This document shows positions 50,382 to 58,942 of a DNA stretch of 64,000 bases, one piece after another; position 1 is the first letter of the stretch; each line of letters begins with the position of its first letter. Made by a program: the position numbers and the translations under genes. The notes under the pieces were generated by a model, which saw nothing but the letters and a program-made list of their open reading frames with translations, did not search any database and was not told the origin of the DNA. This stretch comes from an uncultured Rhodobiaceae bacterium (GTDB taxonomy: Bacteria > Pseudomonadota > Alphaproteobacteria > Parvibaculales > Parvibaculaceae): assembly GCA_913057645.1 (NCBI GenBank), contig CAJXOU010000004.1, positions 1-64,000 on the forward strand, written 5' to 3'.

Positions 50382-50659
50382 CAGCCGGTCCTTTCCTCAC
50401 GCACCCCGCTTTAACACTCTTTTAACTGTAACATTCTGGGCGGCCGGCGCGGAGTCCTGAAAAATCGAAAGAGATCGAAATAGAAGCAGCCCCAAGGACT
50501 TTGTGAGCCCAAACTTGATTGTCCCATTGGAGGACTTCAATGCGGCGGAAACATTATGGGAATATGGCGAGAATGTGATCCCTCTGCATTTGACCCGTGC
50601 AGCGCGGTTCCACACACGCTATCTGACCTGCACAGAAGCAGCGCAGAACGGGGAAATGG

Positions 50660-51307
50660 ATGAGCCAAAGAGACGAGATATTCTGGGACAAGGCAGCCCG
50701 AAAATACGCCGCCTCTCCGATTGCGGACATGGCCGGACTTGAACGAACCCTGGCGCGCGTACGCGAGAAGCTGGCTCCGGGTCATCATGTACTTGAGCTG
50801 GGCTGCGGCACGGGCACGATCGCGCTGCGGCTCGCGGACGCTGTGGAAAGCTACCTCGCCACGGACATCTCCGCGCAAATGATCGCCATTGCACAAGAAA
50901 AACTGGCGAACCCCAAAATCGGACACCTGAAAGAGCGGTTGAGTTTCCGGCAGGCGACAGCCGGGCAATTGGCTGCGGCGTCCACCCGATACGATGCGAT
51001 TCTGGGCTTCAACTATCTTCATCTGGCGGGAGATTCATCCAGCGTTCTCGCGAACATCCGCACGCTGCTGAAGCCGAAGGGGCTCTTCATTTCGAAGACG
51101 CCATGTGTTGGCGACATGAACCCGCTCATCCGCCTTGCGATCCCGCTCATGCGGGTCGCCGGCAAGGCGCCCGCTTCGGTGACACCATTTTCCTCGGTAT
51201 CGCTGGAACGGGAAATCCGGGCCGCAGGATTCGAAATTCTCGAAAACGCGCGCCACGGCTCGGAACGAAAGGACACTCGACCCTTTATTGTGGCGCAGAT
51301 GCCCTGA
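50660..51307 (+). CDS. Class I SAM-dependent methyltransferase
   Basis: A 215-residue Rossmann methyltransferase. The SAM motif I is VLELGCGTGTIALRLAD, with acidic motif II YLATDISAQMIAIAQ and motif post-I LGFNYLHLAGD. The C-terminal region with PLMRVAGKAPASVTPFSS suggests small-molecule or lipid methylation. GGGGAAA precedes the ATG. The 262-bp upstream gap (50398-50659) is slightly AT-rich and shows no gene I can support. Confidence 0.88.
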   Translation: MSQRDEIFWDKAARKYAASPIADMAGLERTLARVREKLAPGHHVLELGCGTGTIALRLADAVESYLATDISAQMIAIAQEKLANPKIGHLKERLSFRQATAGQLAAASTRYDAILGFNYLHLAGDSSSVLANIRTLLKPKGLFISKTPCVGDMNPLIRLAIPLMRVAGKAPASVTPFSSVSLEREIRAAGFEILENARHGSERKDTRPFIVAQMP

Positions 51308-51312
51308 GCCGG

Positions 51313-53316
51313 TCAGGCCGCCTCTTCCGTGTTGTAGTCCACGAGACGGACCACCTCGGCCATGATGTCGTTGATCTGGAAATCCTTCGGCGTGTAGATC
51401 GCCGAGACGCCCGCGGCGCGGAGCTTCTCTTCATCGTCGGCCGGGATGATGCCGCCGACGACGACGGGGATCGTATCGAGCCCCGCGTCCTTCAACCGGG
51501 TCATCACATCCTCGACCAGCGAGATGTGGCTGCCGGACAGGATCGAGAGGCCGATCACATGGACCTCGCCATCCTGCGCCGCCTTCACGATCTGTTCGGG
51601 CGTGAGCCGGATGCCTTCGTAGACGACATCCATGCCGCTGTCGCGCGCACGCACCGCGATCTGTTCCGCGCCGTTCGAGTGGCCGTCGAGGCCCGGCTTG
51701 CCGACAAGGAACTTGAGCTTGCGGCCGAGCTTCGAGGAAACGGCGTTGACCATTTCGCGCACCCGGTCGAGATCGCCCGGCGCATTGCGCGCCGCGCTTG
51801 AAACGCCCGTCGGCGCGCGGTATTCGCCGAAGGTTTCGCGCAGCGCCGTGCCCCATTCGCCGGTGGTAACGCCGGCCTTCGCGCAGGCAATGGAGGGCTC
51901 CATGATGTTGCGGCCTTCTTTCGCCGCCGCACGGAGATCGGCAAGTGCTGCCGCGACGGCGTCATTGTCGCGCGTCTCACGCCACTTCTTCAGCGCCGCG
52001 ATCTGCTCCGCTTCGACGCCCTTGTCGACGACATGGATCGAACCGGCACCCGTCGAGAGCGGCGAGGGCGAGGACTCTTCGTATTTGTTGACGCCGACGA
52101 CGACCTGCCGCCCCGCTTCGATTTCCTCGAGACGCGCGGAATTGGATTCGACGAGCCGCTCCTTCATATAGGCGCTCTCGACGGCGGCGACCGCCCCGCC
52201 CATCTCCTCGATACGGGCGAGCTCTTCGCGCGCTTCGGCCTTCAGAGCCTCGACCTTCGCGTCCATCACCTTCGATCCGTCGAAGATGTCGGCATATTCG
52301 AGAAGGTCGCTTTCATAAGCGAGGATCTGCTGCGCGCGGAGCGACCATTGCTGGTCCCAGGGACGCGGCAGGCCGAGCGCCTCGTTCCACGCCGGCAACT
52401 GCACGGCACGCGCCCGTGCATTCTTCGAGAGCGTGACCGCGAGCATCTCGAGCAGGATGCGATAGACGTTGTTTTCCGGCTGCTGCTCGGTGAGGCCGAG
52501 CGAGTTCACCTGCACGCCGTAGCGGAAGCGGCGAAGCTTCGCATCCTCGACGCCATAGCGGTCGCGGCAGATCTCGTCCCAGAGATCGACGAAGGCGCGC
52601 ATCTTGGCAATCTCGGTGATGAAACGAACACCGGCATTGACGAAGAAACTGATGCGGCCGACGACTTTCGCGAAGTCCTTCTCCGGCACCTGCCCGCCTT
52701 CCTTCACGCGGTCGAGCACGGCTTGCGCGGTCGCCAGCGCAAAGGCGAGTTCCTGCACCGGTGTCGCGCCCGCTTCCTGCAGGTGATAGGAGCAGACGTT
52801 GGTCGGATTCCACTTCGGCACTTCGGTATAGGTGTAGGAGACGACATCGGTCAGCAGCCGCATCGAGGGCGCGGGCGGAAAGACGTAGGTGCCCCGCGAT
52901 AGATATTCCTTGATGATGTCGTTCTGGACGGTGCCCTGAAGCTTGGCCCGGTCCGCGCCATGCTCGTCGGCAACCGCGATATAGAGCGCCAACAGCCATG
53001 CCGCCGTGGCGTTGATCGTCATGGAGGTGTTCATCTGCTCCATGGGGATGCCGTCGAACAAGGCCCGCATGTCGCCGATATGCGAAACCGGCACGCCGAC
53101 CTTGCCGACCTCGCCCTTCGCCAGCACGTGGTCGCTGTCGTAGCCCGTCTGGGTCGGCAGATCGAAAGCAATGGAAAGGCCCGTCTGGCCACGCGAAAGG
53201 TTCGTGCGGTAAAGCTCGTTCGAGGCCTTCGCCGTCGAGTGACCGGCATAGGTACGGAAAATCCAGGGCTTGTCCCTGACCGGACCGCCCTTGCCTTCTT
53301 CACCGTTCCCGCTCAT
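51313..53316 (-). CDS. ecm: (2R)-ethylmalonyl-CoA mutase
   Basis: A 667-residue coenzyme-B12-dependent mutase converting (2R)-ethylmalonyl-CoA to (2S)-methylsuccinyl-CoA in acetyl-CoA assimilation. The N-terminus KPWIFRTYAGHSTAKASNELYR then GQTGLSIAFDLPTQTGYDSDH is the MeaA/Ecm type, distinct from methylmalonyl-CoA mutase. The C-terminal cobalamin domain has LDGHSNG with the cobalt-ligand His546. AGGTCAGG precedes the ATG at 53316; a TTG at 53337 is in frame. Divergent from an acyl-CoA dehydrogenase. Partner genes ccrA and mcd lie 3-10 kb downstream. Confidence 0.95.
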   Translation of the reverse strand: MSGNGEEGKGGPVRDKPWIFRTYAGHSTAKASNELYRTNLSRGQTGLSIAFDLPTQTGYDSDHVLAKGEVGKVGVPVSHIGDMRALFDGIPMEQMNTSMTINATAAWLLALYIAVADEHGADRAKLQGTVQNDIIKEYLSRGTYVFPPAPSMRLLTDVVSYTYTEVPKWNPTNVCSYHLQEAGATPVQELAFALATAQAVLDRVKEGGQVPEKDFAKVVGRISFFVNAGVRFITEIAKMRAFVDLWDEICRDRYGVEDAKLRRFRYGVQVNSLGLTEQQPENNVYRILLEMLAVTLSKNARARAVQLPAWNEALGLPRPWDQQWSLRAQQILAYESDLLEYADIFDGSKVMDAKVEALKAEAREELARIEEMGGAVAAVESAYMKERLVESNSARLEEIEAGRQVVVGVNKYEESSPSPLSTGAGSIHVVDKGVEAEQIAALKKWRETRDNDAVAAALADLRAAAKEGRNIMEPSIACAKAGVTTGEWGTALRETFGEYRAPTGVSSAARNAPGDLDRVREMVNAVSSKLGRKLKFLVGKPGLDGHSNGAEQIAVRARDSGMDVVYEGIRLTPEQIVKAAQDGEVHVIGLSILSGSHISLVEDVMTRLKDAGLDTIPVVVGGIIPADDEEKLRAAGVSAIYTPKDFQINDIMAEVVRLVDYNTEEAA

Positions 53317-53363
53317 CGCCTGACCTCGCGTCACCAAACCTTTGCCATGCCATTATCACAGGC

Positions 53364-53379
53364 TTTGCTGCGCTGCAAA
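53364..53379. promoter_or_regulatory. Inverted repeat upstream of ecm
   Basis: TTTGCTGCGCTGCAAA has 5-bp arms TTTGC/GCAAA around a 6-bp spacer, in the 186-bp divergent gap between ecm and the acyl-CoA dehydrogenase. A similar TTGCAGCGCAAAAG stands before ccrA (56605-56618). The two could be the same regulatory site, but the sample is too small for certainty. Confidence 0.35.
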
Positions 53380-53502
53380 AGAGCCATGGGGACCTCCGTC
53401 CGGCAATTGGCGTGACACGCATCGCAATAGATTTCGCGACGGGGGCCCGAAGCGCTACCCTGCACAAATCAGAACTGAAAACACCAGGGATGGACGAAAT
53501 TC

Positions 53503-54750
53503 ATGTCAGACCAGAATCAGGACCTCTTTCAACTCGCCATGTCGGAAGAGGCACGGCCTCTCATGGCCGCCGTGCAGAAGCACATCGCCGAGAATGTGGA
53601 CCCCATCACGGAAGAATTCTTCCGCCTTCATGACGAGAAGACAGACCGCTGGACATGGCATCCGCGCCAGCTCGAGCTGCTGGAAGGCGCCAAGAACAAG
53701 GCCAAGGAATCGGGCCTCTGGAATTTCTTCCTGCCGGACTCCGAAATCGGCTCCGGCCTCACCAATCTCGACTACGCCTATATCGCCGTCGAACTCGGGA
53801 AGTCGCCGCTCGCGTCAGAGTCCCTCAATTGCAGCGCACCGGACACGGGCAACATGGAAGTGCTGGAACGCGTCGGCACGCCGGAGCAGAAGAAGAAATG
53901 GCTGGAGCCGCTCCTCAACGGCGAAATCCGCTCGGCCTATGCGATGACCGAACCCGACGTGCCGAGCTCGGACGCGAAGAACGTGCGCACCAGCGCCGTG
54001 CTCGACGGCGATGACTGGGTCATCAATGGCGAGAAGTTCTATATCTCGGGAGCAGGCGACCCGCGCTGCAAGATCATGATCGTGATGGTGCGCACCAGCC
54101 CCGATGCCCCGCCCAGCAAGCAGCAGTCGCAGATCCTCGTGCCGATCGACACCCCCGGCGTCGAGATTCTCGAAGGCATGAAGGTCTTCGGCAAGGATCA
54201 TGCGCCGCAGGGCCACATGCACATCCGCTTCAACAATGTGCGCGTACCGAAGGAAAACATCCTGCTCGGCGAAGGCCGCGGCTTCGAAATCAGTCAGGTC
54301 CGCCTCGGGCCCGGCCGCATCCATCACTGCATGCGCTCGATCGGCAAGGCCGAAAAGGCCCTCGAACTGATGGTGAAGCGCTCGGCCACGCGCGAAGCCT
54401 TCGGCAAGCCGATCGCAAAGCTCGGCGGAAACCTCGAGATCATTTCGCGCGCCCGCATCGAGATCAACGCGATGCGTCTCGCCGTGCTTCAGGCCGCCAG
54501 AGCCATGGACGTGCTGGGCAACAAGGAAGCCCGCGTCTATGTCAGCGCGGTGAAGGCGATGGTGCCTGAGAAAGTCTGCCTCATCATCGATCAGGCGATC
54601 CAGATGCACGGCGCCGCCGGCATCTCGCAATGGACGCCGCTGGCCGACATGTACACGGACATGCGCCACCTGCGCTTTGCCGATGGTCCGGACGAAGTCC
54701 ATCACATGGTCGTCGGCCGCGCCGAGGTGCAGAAGCACGGTCTCTGGTAG
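53503..54750 (+). CDS. Acyl-CoA dehydrogenase family protein (ACAD10/11-like)
   Basis: A 415-residue FAD-dependent acyl-CoA dehydrogenase. SAYAMTEPDVPSSDAKNV is the flavin/substrate motif, followed by WVINGEKFYISGAGDPR, GPGRIHHCMRSIG, REAFGKPIAKLGG and QMHGAAGISQWTPLADMY. The C-terminal LRFADGPDEVHHMVVGR is the ACAD10/11-type ending. These enzymes act on unusual, branched or 4-hydroxy acyl-CoAs. It is divergent from ecm and followed by a strong terminator. Confidence 0.92.
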   Translation: MSDQNQDLFQLAMSEEARPLMAAVQKHIAENVDPITEEFFRLHDEKTDRWTWHPRQLELLEGAKNKAKESGLWNFFLPDSEIGSGLTNLDYAYIAVELGKSPLASESLNCSAPDTGNMEVLERVGTPEQKKKWLEPLLNGEIRSAYAMTEPDVPSSDAKNVRTSAVLDGDDWVINGEKFYISGAGDPRCKIMIVMVRTSPDAPPSKQQSQILVPIDTPGVEILEGMKVFGKDHAPQGHMHIRFNNVRVPKENILLGEGRGFEISQVRLGPGRIHHCMRSIGKAEKALELMVKRSATREAFGKPIAKLGGNLEIISRARIEINAMRLAVLQAARAMDVLGNKEARVYVSAVKAMVPEKVCLIIDQAIQMHGAAGISQWTPLADMYTDMRHLRFADGPDEVHHMVVGRAEVQKHGLW

Positions 54751-54775
54751 GACCTGCCCAAGCCGCTCCGGCTTC

Positions 54776-54812
54776 AAAGCCGCCGCGTGGAGATATCCCG
54801 CGGCGGCTTTTT
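54776..54812 (+). terminator. Intrinsic terminator after the acyl-CoA dehydrogenase gene
   Basis: AAAGCCGCCGCG (54776-54787) pairs with CGCGGCGGCTTT (54799-54810), followed by further T residues. The stem is about 12 bp with an 11-nt loop. It ends the plus-strand transcript before the convergent CigR-like gene. Confidence 0.92.
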
Positions 54813-54834
54813 CTTGAACGCCGAACCTGGAAGC

Positions 54835-55251
54835 TCAAAGCGCGTCGGTCAGGATGTCGACGATGACACCGGTTGCGAGAGAGACGAGCAGCACGTCGTC
54901 GCCGGCGATCAGCCGCTCGTAGTCGGCCCGCACCGGAAGACGGGACGACAGATCCCGTGGCAGGTAGCGCTTCGCGATGCCGGGCGGGAGCGGCTTGCCG
55001 CGCGCGAGGTTCTTCGCGATGCCCGGCGGCAACGGCTTAACTTCGGCAGGCGTAGTCGAGAAGTAGTCGCGGATGATACGAACCTCATCCGGTGCGAAGG
55101 AAACCGCAACCTCGACGCCGATCTCCGTTTCGGAACCGACGCCGCCGCCCTTGCCTGGCGGCGGTCCCTTGCCGTTGCCATTCCCGGCGAGCACGGCGCC
55201 CGGCAGCGCGACTGCAAATGTGAGCCCCAGAACCAAGAGTTTCGTCCGCAT
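54835..55251 (-). CDS. CigR-like exported protein
   Basis: A 138-residue secreted protein with signal peptide MRTKLLVLGLTFAVALPGAVLA. A Gly/Pro/Lys-rich linker (GNGNGKGPPPGKGGG) leads to a domain with the sequence LPPGIAKNLARGKPLPPGIA, in which LPPGIAK occurs twice, and RYLPRDLSSRLP. This resembles the CigR/RcnB-type family of small periplasmic proteins. GGAGAAG precedes the ATG at 55251. Cellular role not known here. Confidence 0.8.
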   Translation of the reverse strand: MRTKLLVLGLTFAVALPGAVLAGNGNGKGPPPGKGGGVGSETEIGVEVAVSFAPDEVRIIRDYFSTTPAEVKPLPPGIAKNLARGKPLPPGIAKRYLPRDLSSRLPVRADYERLIAGDDVLLVSLATGVIVDILTDAL

Positions 55252-55395
55252 CTTTTCTTCTCCGCAAGTGAACACGGGAGAGACAGCAAGACGTGGAGTT
55301 GTGGCAGCAATTGGGCCCCGGCCACGAAATGCGTGTGCCAAAAGGAAAAGGCGCCGGGAGCCCGACGCCTTTTATCATCGTGAAGTTGCTGTTTT

Positions 55396-56496
55396 CTACT
55401 CCGCGGCCGCGGTAGCGTTCACGCCGCTTGCACGGGCCGCCATGCTCTCGATGTGACGGCGGCGGGCGTCGAATTCGAGCGCGATGCTTTCATCGTCGGA
55501 CTGCATCTGGTCGACGTCCTGATTGGCGTAGTCCATGACGCCCATCTCTTCGTAGCCCTTGCGGATGCGCGGGCCCCACAGCCCGACATCCTTGACGATC
55601 GGCACGATGCGCTGGAAGAGCGACGAGCGGAACTTCGTCATGAAACCCGAATTGTACATGTGCTCGCCGCAGGCCACGGGATCGAGCCCGAGATTCTTCC
55701 AGACCTCGACGGCGTCGAAGCGGTCCCGCATGAGATAGCTCGCTTCGAGCAGGAACTCTTCGCGTTCGTCGCGTTCCTTCTCGGTGAGCTGCGGATAGTA
55801 GTCGCGCAGCGCGAGGCGCCCGAAGGCGACGTGACGGCTCTCGTCCTGCATCACGTAGGCGTTGACGGCGGCAGCAAGCGGGTTCTGCGCGTTGTCGCGG
55901 ATCTGCGCGAAGGACGCGAGCGCCAGCCCCTCGATCACCACCTGCATGCCGAGATAGGTCATGTCCCAGCGGCTGTCGAGCAACGTCTGTTCGATCAGGT
56001 CCTGCAAGGGCTTCGTCATCGGATAGGCGAGCTGGAATTTCTCGAGCAGGCGCTTGTAGCTCTCGACATGACGCGCCTCGTCGATCACCTGCGTCGAGGC
56101 ATAGAACTTCGAGTCCATGTCCGGCACCTGCGTCACGATCTTCGCGGTGCAGATCAGCGCGCCCTGTTCGCCCTGCATGAACTGCGAAAGCTGCCAGGCC
56201 TGAAAGTGCTTGCGCACATTGGCCTTCTCCTTGCGCGACATCTTCTCGAACTGATCCATGCCGTTGATCGGCAGCATCTCGTCGGGCAACTGTTCGGGAT
56301 TGTCTTCGTCGAGCTCCTGGCTCCAGTCGAGACGCTCGTTCGCATCCCACTGCATCTCGACGCCCTTGCGATAGAGGCCCATCATCGCGGTGCGTTCGGG
56401 GTCGTAGTTCCAGTTGAACATGGCGTCGAAATTCTGCGGCACGGACCAGTGGCTGTCCTCGAGCGCGAGCGCGTAAGTGTCCTTGATTTTCTGCAT
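55396..56496 (-). CDS. Ferritin-like diiron protein (putative oxygenase)
   Basis: A 366-residue four-helix-bundle protein with the six-ligand diiron pattern E110, E140-x-x-H143, E189, E219-x-x-H222 (QGEQGALI, DEARHVESY, VVIEGLAL, DESRHVAFG). This is the ligand spacing of ferritin-like oxygenases and R2-like proteins rather than ferritin storage. GGAGGGAGGAG precedes the ATG at 56496. It is divergent from ccrA over 193 bp that carries an inverted repeat. Its substrate is unknown; similar proteins are annotated only as ferritin-like. Confidence 0.85.
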   Translation of the reverse strand: MQKIKDTYALALEDSHWSVPQNFDAMFNWNYDPERTAMMGLYRKGVEMQWDANERLDWSQELDEDNPEQLPDEMLPINGMDQFEKMSRKEKANVRKHFQAWQLSQFMQGEQGALICTAKIVTQVPDMDSKFYASTQVIDEARHVESYKRLLEKFQLAYPMTKPLQDLIEQTLLDSRWDMTYLGMQVVIEGLALASFAQIRDNAQNPLAAAVNAYVMQDESRHVAFGRLALRDYYPQLTEKERDEREEFLLEASYLMRDRFDAVEVWKNLGLDPVACGEHMYNSGFMTKFRSSLFQRIVPIVKDVGLWGPRIRKGYEEMGVMDYANQDVDQMQSDDESIALEFDARRRHIESMAARASGVNATAAAE

Positions 56497-56523
56497 CGGT
56501 CTCTCCTCCCTCCGAGCAATATA

Positions 56524-56538
56524 CGGAGTATAACTCCG
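56524..56538. promoter_or_regulatory. Candidate operator between diiron-protein gene and ccrA
   Basis: CGGAGTATAACTCCG has perfect 5-bp arms around TATAA, 28 bp upstream of the diiron gene start. With flanking TA and CA it looks like a dimeric-repressor site. Which gene it controls is not decidable by eye. Confidence 0.5.
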
Positions 56539-56689
56539 CATTAAACGCGACGCCATCCCGAAGAAAAGGCAGGATTCCCGCGGTTTCCCCACGAAAGGTT
56601 TATATTGCAGCGCAAAAGACCCTTGCATCCGCGACGTCAAATGCCAATGATCCGCGCCAAACGGCACCGAACGGCGAACGAGGTAAATT

Positions 56690-57955
56690 ATGACGCATAC
56701 GGATAAAAAGGACCTCTACGAGGTCGGAGAGATTCCGCCGCTCGGTCATGTTCCGAAAAACATGTATGCATGGGCGATCCGCCGCGACCGCGAGGGCCCG
56801 CCGCAGCAGGCGATGCAGGTCGAGGTCGTGCCGACATGGGAGATCGACAGCAACGAGGTGCTCGTCCTCGTGATGGCGGCAGGAGTCAACTACAATGGTG
56901 TGTGGGCCGGCCTCGGCACACCGGTCTCCGTCTTCGACGTCCACAAGGTGCCCTATCACATCGCGGGATCGGATGCCTCCGGCATCGTCTATGCGGTGGG
57001 CGCCAAGGTGAAGCGCTGGAAGGTCGGCGACGAAGTCGTCATCCATTGCAACCAGGATGATGGCGACGACGAGGAATGCAATGGCGGCGACCCGATGTTC
57101 TCGCCGACGCAACGCATCTGGGGCTACGAAACGCCGGACGGTTCCTTTGCGCAGTTCTGCCGCGTGCAGTCGCAGCAGCTGATGCCGCGCCCGAAGCACC
57201 TGACATGGGAAGAGAGCGCCTGCTACACGCTCACTCTCGCAACCGCCTATCGCATGCTGTTCGGTCACCGGCCGCATATTCTTTCGCCCGGACAGAACGT
57301 GCTGGTGTGGGGGGCGTCGGGCGGCCTCGGTTCCTTCGCCGTGCAGCTTTGCGCGACGGCGGGGGCGCACGCCATCGGCGTTATTTCCGACGACAGCAAA
57401 CACGATTTCGTCATGTCGATGGGCGCGAAGGGCGTCATCAACAGAAAGGATTTCAACTGCTGGGGGCAATTGCCGAAGGTGAATTCGGAAGAGTTCAACG
57501 CCTTCATGAAGGAAGCGCGGAAGTTCGGCAAGGCGATCTGGGACATCACGGGCAAGGGCATCGATCCCGATATCGTATTCGAGCATCCCGGCGAATCGAC
57601 CTTCCCGGTTTCCTGCATGGTGACGAAGCGCGGCGGCATGGTCGTCTTCTGCGCCGGCACCACGGGCTTCAACCTGACCTTCGACGCACGTTTCGTCTGG
57701 ATGCGTCAGAAGCGCATTCAGGGCTCTCATTTCGCGCATCTGAAACAGGCGAGCGCCGCGAACCAGCTCGTGATCGAGCGGCGCATCGACCCCTGCATGT
57801 CGGAAGTCCTTCCGTGGACGGACATTCCGCTCGCACATACCAAGATGTGGAAGAACGAGCACCTGCCGGGCAACATGGCGGTGCTGGTTTCGGCCGCCCG
57901 GCCGGGCTTGCGCACCGTCGAGGACGCCATCGAAGCGGGGATAAAGGCAGCCTGA
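56690..57955 (+). CDS. ccrA: Crotonyl-CoA carboxylase/reductase
   Basis: A 421-residue medium-chain-dehydrogenase-fold enzyme that reductively carboxylates crotonyl-CoA to (2S)-ethylmalonyl-CoA with NADPH, the key step of the ethylmalonyl-CoA pathway. Characteristic segments are KKDLYEVGEIPPLGHVPKNM, YAWAIRRDREGPPQQAMQ, YHIAGSDASGIVYAVG, NQDDGDDEECNGGDPMF and VWGASGGLGSFAVQL. The asparagine and histidine expected for the CO2 pocket lie in these conserved regions. GAGGTAAA precedes the ATG. ecm and mcd are within 6 kb. Confidence 0.95.
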   Translation: MTHTDKKDLYEVGEIPPLGHVPKNMYAWAIRRDREGPPQQAMQVEVVPTWEIDSNEVLVLVMAAGVNYNGVWAGLGTPVSVFDVHKVPYHIAGSDASGIVYAVGAKVKRWKVGDEVVIHCNQDDGDDEECNGGDPMFSPTQRIWGYETPDGSFAQFCRVQSQQLMPRPKHLTWEESACYTLTLATAYRMLFGHRPHILSPGQNVLVWGASGGLGSFAVQLCATAGAHAIGVISDDSKHDFVMSMGAKGVINRKDFNCWGQLPKVNSEEFNAFMKEARKFGKAIWDITGKGIDPDIVFEHPGESTFPVSCMVTKRGGMVVFCAGTTGFNLTFDARFVWMRQKRIQGSHFAHLKQASAANQLVIERRIDPCMSEVLPWTDIPLAHTKMWKNEHLPGNMAVLVSAARPGLRTVEDAIEAGIKAA

Positions 57956-58022
57956 AACGGCCGACTGTCACCGAACTGTCATCGAAACGTCACAAAGCGA
58001 TTTCGGGCGGCAATCGAACGCG

Positions 58023-58050
58023 AAAGGGCCGGGTTATCCCCGGCCCTTTT
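58023..58050 (+). terminator. Intrinsic terminator after ccrA
   Basis: AAAGGGCCGGG pairs with CCCGGCCCTTTT around a short TTATC loop, and the T-run follows. It lies 67 bp downstream of ccrA. The rest of the gap 57956-58162 shows no gene. Confidence 0.85.
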
Positions 58051-58162
58051 CATGTGCTGCGGGCGCTCACGCGCCACGCGGAAAATAATTTATTCCCGTT
58101 TGCGCTTTCGCCTGCGCGGTAGGGTGCGCGCGAAAAAGTAGTCCCCGGTTTTCAGGAACGCT

Positions 58163-58840
58163 TCAGGCGGCGGATTTTTCGGGTTCGGCCGGTTCGGCGG
58201 CGGGCGCCTCCTCCGCCGGGACCTGCTGCGGCTCTTCGGCCGGAACTTCCGCAACCGCTTCGGAAGGGTCCGCCGGCTCGGCTGCGGGAACCTCGCAGAC
58301 GGGCGCCGCTTCCGGCGCTGCTTCGGCGGCGGGCTCAGCAGCAGCGACCGGCCCGGCGGAAGCCATTTCTTCCGTAGACGGAGCGGATACCTCCGGCGCG
58401 GACGCGACGCTCGCGGCGGCGACAACCGCCGGACGTCGCGCGGGGAGGCGGTCAAACGCGAACCTGTCCTCGCCATAGAAGACGAGCGGCATCAGGGAGG
58501 CGATGGCGAGCACCGCGAGAAGAAGGAAAGTGCTGACGCCGCCCGCGACGAGATCAAGCGGCGCGGCGGGAAACGGCCAGGCCGCGACGGCAGCAACGGC
58601 GAAGCTCACGAGAAGGAGCGGATAGGCGGCGATACGAAAGAAGCCGAGAAGGACGAGCAGCGCCAGCACCGCACCGAGCCCACCGGCAAGCTGTACCGAG
58701 AGCGGGTCGATCGCAAGGGAGGGGACCCACACGCCGAGAGGAGCAATCCCGCCCTCGGGCGACGCGACAAGCGCCGCCGCCCAGACCGCGACGAGAACCG
58801 CCAGAGCGCAACGCAGCAGCAGCAGGCCGAGAGCTTTCAT
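58163..58840 (-). CDS. Membrane protein with Ala/Glu/Pro-rich tail
   Basis: A 225-residue protein with four hydrophobic segments in its first 125 residues (LLLLRCALAVLVAVWAA, GGLGAVLALLVLLGF, AYPLLLVSFAVAAVAAW, STFLLLAVLAIASLMPLVF), then a low-complexity tail of about 95 residues dominated by Ala, Glu and Pro with AEP-like repeats. The tail is probably disordered. GGGAGGGG precedes the ATG. No family is recognised. Confidence 0.7.
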   Translation of the reverse strand: MKALGLLLLRCALAVLVAVWAAALVASPEGGIAPLGVWVPSLAIDPLSVQLAGGLGAVLALLVLLGFFRIAAYPLLLVSFAVAAVAAWPFPAAPLDLVAGGVSTFLLLAVLAIASLMPLVFYGEDRFAFDRLPARRPAVVAAASVASAPEVSAPSTEEMASAGPVAAAEPAAEAAPEAAPVCEVPAAEPADPSEAVAEVPAEEPQQVPAEEAPAAEPAEPEKSAA

Positions 58841-58942
58841 CCGTACCCCTCCCTATCCGAGACGGGCGGCAGTCTGGCGGCAAGGACGCTCACACGCCAA
58901 GCACAGTTTTATGACGCCGGCCGCTGCAGCGGGCCGCCGCGC

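Noticed and set aside
50397-50659. Small genes in the gap before the methyltransferase (short open frames on both strands)
   Set aside because: Neither has a ribosome site nor recognisable composition; the plus-strand frame overlaps the methyltransferase start.
53317-53502. Cobalamin riboswitch upstream of the B12-dependent ecm
   Set aside because: The 186-bp divergent gap is too short and lacks the B12-box and stem pattern; the enzyme uses B12, but regulation by riboswitch is not seen.
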